A stretch of 64,000 nt of DNA, taken from contig OX596337.1 of NCBI GenBank assembly GCA_951394405.1, forward strand, positions 3,224,001-3,288,000. The letters are read 5' to 3'. The stretch comes from Coprinellus micaceus (Eukaryota; Basidiomycota; Agaricomycetes; Agaricales; Psathyrellaceae). This document shows positions 56,876-64,000 of the stretch, piece after piece. How positions within the stretch are numbered: the first letter of the stretch is position 1; every line of letters starts with the position of its first letter. The translations under genes were made by a program, and so were the position numbers. The notes under the pieces were generated by a model that saw only the letters and a program-made list of their open reading frames with translations, did not search any database and was not told where the DNA came from.

Positions 56876-58645
56876 CTAACCGTACCGGCGTTCTGAGGAC
56901 ACCTCGAACCAATCATCGGTCAAACGTGTCTGCTCTGCCGATGCTGTGTTCACGATTGTCGACTTGGATTGCGAGTCTGGATAAAGAAAACAGTCAGGAG
57001 GGGATCTTCAATTCATGAGAGCCGGGAACTCACATTCATGCAAAGCCTCGACCCCATTCTCTCGACCAATCCCACTTTCCTTGAGTCCACCCCATGGCGA
57101 GCTAGGATCGTTCCTATGGTGCGTATTGATCCAGCAAAGCCCCGACTGAACCTCAGCAGCTACCCTGTGCCCCCTCGAAATATCCTTCGTCCAAATCCCC
57201 GCGCCTAGGCCATACTTGCAATCGTTCGCCAACGCCACGCCTTCCGCTTCTGTCGTGAACTTGTGTACAACGACAACGGGCCCAAACACCTCCTCTCTCC
57301 ACAGCTCGTCCTCCAGAGGGATGTCCGCCACGACAGTTGGCGGGTAGAACGCGCCTTGAGAAAAGTCTGTCCCGTCGAGCGAGGAGGTTCCGGTCATACG
57401 CTTGCCCCCTGCGACGACTTTACCCTTCGTCCGGCTTACCATCCCATGGATGCGATCGAGATGGGCTTGCGAGACGATCGTGCCCATAGTGCTCAGCGGG
57501 TTGAGCGGGCTGCCCATCCCCGCACAGATGTACTTGACTTTGGCGAGGAAGCGCGACATGAACTCATCGTAAATGTCCGAATGGACGATGATGCGTGTGC
57601 CGGAGACGCAGGTCTGCCCTGAGGCGACGAAAGAGGCGAAGGCGACACCGTTCACCGCAGAGATCATGTCTGCGTCTTCGAAGACGACGATGGGGGCCTT
57701 GCCACCGAGCTCAGCTGTGAATGAGGCGAGGTTGCGTCCGACGATGCTTCCGATAGCTCGACCCGCTCGGGTTCCAGCTGTGATATCCACTTTCCTGATT
57801 AGTGGGTTTTCGACGAGCGTCTTTCCAACGTCTGCGCCTCCAGTGAGGACGCTGAGGACGCCTGGAGGAACGCCAGCCTTCTCTGCGATTTCCGCGAGCT
57901 CGAGGACGGTGATGGGTGCGAGCTCGGAGGGTTTGACGATGACGGAGTTGCCAGCTGCTAGTGCTGGCGCTATCTTCTTAATAGCAATCAAGAGGGGGTG
58001 GTTGAAGGGCTGCGGGGTGTGAGCGGGAGAACAGGTCTGAGAAAAATGTGACGAACCGTGATCTGAGCTACAACTCCAAGAGGTACGCGTTGGATATAGT
58101 TCAGCAATTGACCTTGGGTCGGGGCGACGAGGCCTTGTTCTGTCCTCAACAGAGCAGCAAAGTAGTACCTGGAATGACGGTTCAGACTTTTGCTTGTTTC
58201 CCAAGCTTGACCGACGCTCACAGCCAGTCAGGCAGCCTACCAAGCTGAACCTTCATCTCTCGGATCGTCCTTCCAATCTGCAAAGTCTCAATCTCAGCGA
58301 GGCGAGGCAGCTCCGCCTCGAGAGACCTCGCGAACTTGGATAAGACCTTCGAGCGGTGGATTGCTGGCGCTTTTGACCAAATCCCCGAGTCAAAAGCCGA
58401 CTGCGCATTGTTTACAATGCTGTCTATATCTTGGGGCGAGGGCTCTGTGACACTAAAGCCATGCGCCGCGGAGTCTTATCAGCCCATGCCGTGTGCACCC
58501 AGCGAGGTGGGCCCCTGACCTGCATAAAGCCTCGCCAGTAGCTGGGTTGACGACGGTAAACTCGTTCAAGGATGTCCTAGAGACCCTGTTTCAGCTCAAG
58601 GCACGCTTTCTATATGTACAACGTGCGCGCACCTCTGGTTCTCAT
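56876..58645 (-). CDS. NAD(P)-dependent aldehyde dehydrogenase family protein
   Basis: Exons (complement) 56876-56976, 57034-58009, 58057-58168, 58222-58452, 58520-58576 and 58620-58645 give 500 aa, the classic ALDH length. The family oxidises aldehydes to acids. Seen are FTVVNPATGEALC, QLGRLPDWLYYFAALLRTEQ, VPLGVVAQITPFNHPLL, KPSELAPITVLELAEIAEKA, GVLSVLTGGADVGKTL, the general base in AELGGKAPIVVFEDAD, the catalytic cysteine in ASGQTCVSGTRI, EEVFGPVVVVHKF, PWGGLKESGIGRENGVEAL, and the C-terminal DWFEV. The catalytic Glu and Cys are intact. The first exon and its 43-base intron are the least sure part; the rest is firm. The substrate is not assignable. Confidence 0.88.
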
Positions 58646-59229
58646 CGTGCGATCCAAGCAATTTTGGGTGCGCAGTGTAACGCTGCCTCACGTTCAACTG
58701 CGTACGCAGGTTCTACCACAGCAGACTCAGTATGACACAGCGCAACGATGCTTATTGTGCTCACACTTTGAAGTCGTTTTGTGGCATTGAAAGCCATTGA
58801 CTGTGACCTTGACCTCGTCGCGGTCACTGGCAGAGATAGCGGGATTGCACCCGCACCCAACGCGACAGGCGCGCGGTGGCTGTGTTCCTCCGGCCCGCCA
58901 TCCTTAGCTTGAGTTGGCAATTGCGCCATTGCCCCTTGCTTTAGCTCTACCCCCACCATTTAAAACGTAGGACGCGCTCAGATAGTAGTCTAGTTGACTA
59001 CAATAGAAATTAAATGGACCAGTGGTCGCTGTGCACTTCGTTTATGACCAAAGCAACAGCAAACAACGCGTGGGTCACGTGTGCGTTCTGTGGCGTTCCG
59101 AGCGGGTTTTTCAGCGCAATGATGGTTCGGAGTGGTCACAGCTTGCCTTCGTACCCCCATCTCCTCCCAGTCAGTTCTCCCTCTGTCTCCAGCCTTCCTG
59201 GTCCTCACATTGTACTTGCAGTCGTCGCG
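58646..59229. other. Divergent promoter region of aldehyde dehydrogenase and RCC1
   Basis: No gene supported. CACGTG at 59076-59081, inside GGTCACGTGTG, lies about 150 bases before the RCC1 ATG. Confidence 0.4.
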
Positions 59230-61199
59230 ATGCCTCCCCGCCGATCGTCGAGAGCACCCTCCACGAAGCCTGTCTCCAAGCCAGCTGCAAAAGCTGTGGA
59301 GAAGGCTGCAGAGAAGAAGTCTGCATCCAAAAAGGTCCCAGCCGAGGCCGCCAAACCCAAGCCCACCTCTCGCAAGCGGGCTGCATCTCCAGAGAGGAGT
59401 GACGGGCCCGTTGCGAAGAGGCCAAGGGCCACCACCAAGGCCAAGGACGATGCGGAGACTGTCGCGAAGCCAGCGCGCAAGCCGGCATCCAAGGCAAAGC
59501 CAACATCCAAGGCTGCCTCCACTAAGCCTGCATCCAAGAAGACCGCAGCAAAGCCTGCGTCCAGGGCCGCTGCCAATCGCGCCGTGAAGAAGGCTGCCAG
59601 CACCACTTCGAGCGCCACTCTCGCTCCAATAGACGAGAATGAGGGCCCAGAGCCGGCGACTACCTCTCAGGCCACTGAGGTCGCTGAAGAAAAGCCTACG
59701 AAGAAGGCTGCACCCCCTCCCAAGCCCAAGCGTGTCCCCCCTCCCCATGTTCAGATCAAGTCATATTTCAACGCGCTGCCGACGCCTCCCGACCAACAAC
59801 GCCCCGCTCCGGTGATATTTGCATGGGGTGCCGCTAACTTCGGCCAGTTTGGTATGGGTCCGGGGGTCCTCGACGAGTACCGTAAACCCAAGAGGAGCAC
59901 CTGGATTGAAGAGGCGATCGAGGATGGCAAGTTCGGTGAAGAGGGCGCTGGCCCGGAGACTCTTGCTGCTGGCGGTCTACATTCCGCGATGATTGACGAG
60001 CAGGGCAAGGTATGCCAGTTTTATAGTGCCAAAAGTGTATCATCTCTGACAACGTGACAGGTCTGGACTTGCGGTGTCAACGACGACGCTGCTCTCGGAC
60101 GAGAAACGCAAAACATCGCTGACCCCAACAACGCTGGTAGCTTCCTTGACGTTGACGAGCTCACCAGCTACTTCCATCCACTTGATAACCTCTGGGCGGA
60201 TGCCAAGTTCCGTGCCGCTCAAGTCACAGCCGGAGATAGTATCACTGCTGCTGTCAGCACTGAGGGCGATCTTCGAGTCTGGGGCTCCTTCCGGGTAAGT
60301 GCATTCGCCCACAGCATCGCATTTACCGCTCACATATTTACTAGGCCAACGAAGGCTCTCTGGGCTTCTCAGGAGAGACCAAGAACCAGTATGAACCCAT
60401 CACTGCTCCTCTTTCCCTCATCCGCAGAACTGGTGACCACGAGAAGGTCGTGTCCATCGCCAGTGGAAGCAACCACCTGCTTGTCCTCACCACCCACGGC
60501 AATGTGTTCACCTGGGGCGCAAGCGAACAGGGACAGCTTGGCCGTAAGGTCGGCGAGCGCCACAAGATCAATGGAACCGTTCCCGAGAAGGTTGGCCTGC
60601 GCAAGGCCGTCGTGATTGGTGCTGGCGCATACCACTCGTTCGCTGTTGACAACAAGGGCGACGTTTACGGCTGGGGCCTGAATACCATGGGGCAGACCGG
60701 TACCGGCTATGTGTCGAAGGGGGCCAGCGACGTTATCCCTACCCCCGTGAAAGTCGAGGGCCTCAGTCCGTCCGACCTTGACGGTGACCGAGTTGTCGAG
60801 ATTATTGGAGGCACCCACCACACTCTCTTCCGCACTGAGCAAGGCAAGGTGTATGGTGTCGGTCGGTGTGACGCTGGACAGTTGGGCCTGGCGGAGGACG
60901 ACGAGAACTACAAGGAGCGCTCCAACCCTGATTTCATTCCCGAGCCTTCCTTGATCACCTTCCCCGACGCTGAAGACCCGATCGTTCAGATTTCATGCGG
61001 CTCCCAGTGCAGCGCTGCTGTGACTGAGGCTGGTGCACTGTATACGTGGGGCCAGGGATTGCAAGGCGAGCTTGGTGTTGCGGAAGATGAGGTGCGCACA
61101 CCACGTGTCATTGTGAGGTCCGAGGGTGGCTCGTGGCATGCCCTCGCGGTTAGCTGCGGAGGACAGCACACTCTTGGTTTGTTCAGGAAAAAGAACTAG
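59230..61199 (+). CDS. RCC1-type Ran guanine nucleotide exchange factor (PRP20/Pim1) with long basic N-terminal extension
   Basis: Exons 59230-60009, 60061-60294 and 60345-61199 give 622 aa. RCC1 loads Ran with GTP on chromatin and so sets the nuclear RanGTP gradient. The seven-bladed propeller occupies about residues 190-620: blade signatures VIFAWGAANFGQFG, VWTCGVNDDAALGRE, LRVWGSF, VFTWGASEQGQLGRKV, VYGWGLNTMGQTG, VYGVGRCDAGQLG, and LYTWGQGLQGELG. The first ~180 residues are an unusual Lys/Ala/Pro-rich extension with SKPAAKAVEKAAEKKSASKK-like repeats, resembling a linker-histone tail, and bipartite basic clusters (KPTSRKRAASPERSD, VAKRPRATTKAK). It is much longer than the tail of human RCC1 (421 aa total) and probably binds DNA or nucleosomes (inference). 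Confidence 0.93.
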
Positions 61200-61789
61200 G
61201 CGACAACGTCCCCTCGTCGAACTTTCATTCGCTGTGTCCCATGTCTTGTCCTCACCCTTTCATCTCATTCACATGCATTTCTCCAGATATCTTATTCCCC
61301 TATTCATTATTGTACACCAATTCATTCTCAACCGTTTATCCCAGTCTGTTCTCAACCTTTTCATTGCATTAGGACCCTTCTGCGCTTTCAATCTTGGATT
61401 TTCTGCTGTCGCTCGTCATCCATAATATCCATTGTATAGAAAAGTTCGATTTGCTCTGGACTCTCCCTCCCGTGTGTTCGTCTCTTGCAAGGCTTCAAAG
61501 CTACGTATCATCCTGCGACTGTGCATCTTGTATTTAATTATATCTCCTCCATCGGCAGTTCCACAACTCAATCCGTGACGCAATCTCCGCTGAATCGTTG
61601 CCAGGGCGCAGTGCGACCCTGAGCTCGGGTAGAACACGCGCCCTGTCAGCGCGCTAATTTGCTCCACTTGGCTCGGAACTGGGCCGAACCATATAAAAAC
61701 CCTGTAATTGCAGCTGTTTTCCCTCAGGTTTTCACACCCCCCGACCACCACCACCACCACCACCCTTTGCACACAGCATACACTCGAGA
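61200..61789. other. Intergenic region with TATA box before the 285-aa protein gene
   Basis: No gene supported. 3' flank of RCC1, then the promoter of the next gene; a CCA repeat lies at about 61743-61763. Confidence 0.4.
61692..61698 (+). promoter_or_regulatory. TATA box of the 285-aa protein gene
   Basis: TATAAAA within CCATATAAAAACC lies about 95 bases before the ATG at 61790, a normal core-promoter spacing. A pyrimidine/CCA-rich leader follows. Confidence 0.55.
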
Positions 61790-62910
61790 ATGGCCTCGAC
61801 TTCGGTATACCGTTTCCGCGCCTATTATTACGAGGTTCCGGTGCACTGACCAATCGCGTCCTCGACGCGTCTAGGTGATCCCTGCAGGCTACACGTTCCT
61901 CAACCCCGACACGATGATGACTTTGAAGGGGAAGCAGCTTGCGGAAGACCTCATGAAGAAGGCCGACGGGAGAAACCCAGATGCCTTTGACATGTATCTT
62001 TACAACGGTATGTCGCGCATATAGCCAGCTAATCGAACGGCGCCACGGTCTCCGCCCCTATTATTCGACGCGTCGAGCGCGTCCATCGTTGTAATGCTCG
62101 CGGTGCATGGGCGCTAACACGAATTCCTTATAGACTTCTTCGGCTACGCGATAATAGATCTCGTCGATACATCGCTCACCTCACTGAACAGCAAGGTCGC
62201 GAGGAAGAATCTTGACGAAGCTTACTCTCTTTTGGAAGCCTTGACCGTTTTTATAGATTTTGAGGGACAATGGACCCGTACGTCTCCCCCTCTCGAACGT
62301 TCTCATTCATTGGCGCTTTAATAAACTGACGCATATTCCTGCAGAAATTGATGATGGGGACCACGTCGAGGTAACGAACAAGGTATACGGTGCCCTCGCA
62401 GTTGCCGTTCTTCGCGGACTCAAGAAGGCAGGACGACTCGACAAGGAAGCCTTCCCTAGCCTAGAGTCCTTACTGAAGAACATCACGTCCGTTGGAGAAA
62501 CCCTCGAAGGTGTCGGCTGCGACTCTGATTATGTTCCCGTCGCCCGCGGTATCGCTCGGCGCCTCTTCAAAGACAAATCCAAAGCGGACCTCGAGCTCGA
62601 GCAGAAACAGAGGGAAGAATGGTTCAAGGGTATCAAAGATAAGGAAGAGAAGGAGATCATGGCCCCTGCAATGAAATCCATTGCGAAGGAGAAGGAGGGG
62701 AAGCAGTGGTATATGAAAGGAGAAGTCGCCAATGAGGATGCGAGGAACTCGAGCCTCTCCCTGGGGCCGGTGTACAAGGAGTACAAGGCGTTCCTCAGCG
62801 AGGTGCCTAAATTTCCCATGAAGGGCCCATCTTGGGACATTGCGGATTGGACCCCGGCTGAGAAGAAGGCATTTTCGTTCGACGGAATGATGGACTCCGA
62901 CGAGTATTGA
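61790..62910 (+). CDS. Hypothetical protein, 285 aa, parent of the adjacent pseudogene
   Basis: Exons 61790-61804 (15 bases, MASTS), 61875-62007, 62134-62277 and 62345-62910. The family is not recognised. It has no signal peptide; the sequence is mostly helical. Segments include VIPAGYTFLNPDTMMTLKGK, DFFGYAIIDLVDTSLTSLNS, KVYGALAVAVLRGLKKAGRL, a charged stretch ELEQKQREEWFKGIKDKEEK and an acidic C-terminus FDGMMDSDEY. A TATA box upstream and frame-keeping introns support expression. A truncated, disrupted copy of its last exon lies about 370 bases downstream. Function unknown. Confidence 0.8.
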
Positions 62911-63275
62911 CGCATAAATCGTGGTTGGGCTCGAAGGTCGAGCGGGTAAACGGTTCGCTGTTCCATATTCTAATACTGCCTGTTGTTATGCTATACTCGC
63001 CTATACTGGCTCGCTGTAATGTACATATACCCTCTTTAAGGACGTCTAGTAGCCGTACTTACAATGGGCAGCTACTCGCTGGCGGTTCCTAGAAGCGTCA
63101 TGACCCTGAGTTCAGCTGAAGCAATCGGCGCTAAATACTCTCCAGATGGCTCGAACAGGGCAAGGCCTCGTCCTCTTCGCATAATTTGAAGGACGGTCGA
63201 CGCATGCGCTGGACACCCCGCTCTGGGATCTCCAGCGAAAGTTAATTGTCCCTCCGATGCGCTTACGATGTCGGA
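62911..63275. other. Intergenic region between the gene and its decayed copy
   Basis: 3' flank of the 285-aa gene. No recognisable remnant of exons 1-3 of the copy is seen here. Confidence 0.4.
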
Positions 63276-63782
63276 ATCGACGACAGACCTTGTGTAAAAG
63301 CAACATGCAAAGCATACGGCGCGCTCGTCGCTGTAGCCTTCCGCGGCTTGAGGAGGCCCGGGCGCCTAAACACGGAAAGCTTACCTTGCCTCGAGTCGTT
63401 GCTCAAGAATAATACTATTAACGGAACACTCGAGGGCTACGGCCACGACCTCGATTAAGGCCGCTTCGCATGAGAGGTGGCCCGACGAAAAAGAACGAAA
63501 ACAGAGGAAGGAGTGGTTTAGCCCTAGAGACAAGGAGAAGGACTCATGTGTCCAGCAATGAAGATGGCGGGGCAGGGGAAGAAGGGAGTACAGTGGCGTG
63601 TGAGGGGTATCGTGTGGGATGAAAATGCGAAAAATCCACAGTTTTCGTTGACCCAGGCGTACAAGGAATAGAGAGCGCACATTGCGACATTCCTTGCGAC
63701 AGTCCCTCCGGGACCGAGGAAGGGGATGTCCCCTGGTATTGCCAGTTGGACACCAGAGGGGAGAAACCCGCATTTGGAGTGA
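63276..63782 (+). pseudogene. Truncated and frameshifted copy of the last exon of the 285-aa protein gene
   Basis: Translation from 63276 reads IDDRPCVKATCKAYGALVAV and goes on with FRGLRRPGRLN and LPCLESLLKN, aligning with IDDGDHVEVTNKVYGALAVA, LRGLKKAGRLD and FPSLESLLKN of the intact gene. It then stops at about 63458. Beyond it, in shifted frames, ERKQRKEWFSPRDKEKD, CPAMKMAGQGKKGVQWRVRG, SLTQAYKE and SWTPEGRNPHLE match EQKQREEWFKGIKDKEE, APAMKSIAKEKEGKQWYMKG, SLGPVYKE and DWTPAEKKAFSF of the parent. There are at least two in-frame stops and a frame change. The copy begins near the start of parental exon 4, and no first exons were found, so it is a partial tandem duplicate. Confidence 0.85.
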
Positions 63783-64000
63783 CTAGTGAGCCTCGAAAGG
63801 AAGAGATCGTAAAATTGTGATATCCAAGCAACCATACCAGAGACGCGCCGGGCCTAATATTCTTGCCTACGTGTATGTCACAGCTAGCCGTCCAACGATA
63901 TAGTCACCAGTGTTCACAGGAGGGTATTTCGCTGGGGAACCGCAGTTGGGCAGGCAAGCGACCTCCGCACTAAAGTTGGGGTTGCAGAAGAAGGCAATGG
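63783..64000. other. Right-end sequence without a recognised gene
   Basis: Nothing could be supported in the last ~220 bases; a gene beginning outside the window cannot be excluded. Confidence 0.3.

Noticed and set aside
61743..61763. CCA repeat as possible microsatellite-encoded protein
   Set aside because: It lies between the TATA box and ATG, so it is 5' leader; only a simple repeat.

Overview
The window looks like nuclear DNA of a mushroom-forming basidiomycete (Agaricomycetes). Almost every gene is broken by many short GT-AG introns of about 43-75 bases, with several exons of only 7-23 bases. Intergenic gaps are short, genes lie on both strands without operons, and the proteins (RPA190, SEC10, RIX1, synaptojanin-type phosphatase, DID2, VPS60, LCL2, MET2) are standard fungal ones. 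No tRNA, rRNA, CRISPR array or recognisable intact transposon was seen. All exon joins were worked out by hand from reading frame, splice consensus and protein family pattern; protein lengths follow from those joins.

Layout. 1-1320: non-coding. 1.3-9.3 kb: lysophosphatidate acyltransferase (-), an unknown protein (+), mitochondrial enoyl-CoA hydratase (+) and exocyst SEC10 (-). 9.3-20.3 kb: an RNA polymerase I/ribosome block with RRN11-like (+), RIX1 (-), a Laa2-like clathrin-adaptor accessory protein (+) and the 1733-aa Pol I largest subunit (+). 20.4-24.1 kb: an unknown KEN-box protein, LCL2 and a secreted PEBP. 25-26.5 kb: spliceosome SF3B6 and, on the minus strand, a six-exon gene for a 74-aa cysteine-rich protein. 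26.4-30.5 kb: gene-poor. 30.5-34 kb: FAL1/eIF4A3 (-) and SF3A3 (+) head to head. 34.5-40.2 kb: an unknown protein and a SAC plus inositol 5-phosphatase. 40.5-44.2 kb: a flavin-barrel/FAD-NAD reductase fusion and SVP26, both minus. 44.2-45.7 kb: a repeat-rich intergenic region. 45.7-56.8 kb: DID2, an unknown 953-aa Ser-rich protein, MET2, an F-box protein and VPS60. 56.9-61.2 kb: aldehyde dehydrogenase (-) and RCC1/Ran-GEF (+). 61.8-63.8 kb: an unknown 285-aa protein followed by a decayed partial copy of itself.

Functional themes are membrane traffic (SEC10, Laa2-like, SVP26, DID2, VPS60, phosphoinositide phosphatase), Pol I transcription and 60S assembly (RRN11, RPA190, RIX1), and splicing (SF3B6, SF3A3, FAL1). 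The least ordinary items are the small cysteine-rich gene with a GC-AG intron and a 12-base exon, the RPA190 active-site loop spread over 14-, 18- and 21-base exons, the truncated tandem copy at the right end, the fused flavin oxidoreductase, and a set of GCGTGACA/CACGTG motifs and perfect inverted repeats in promoter regions.
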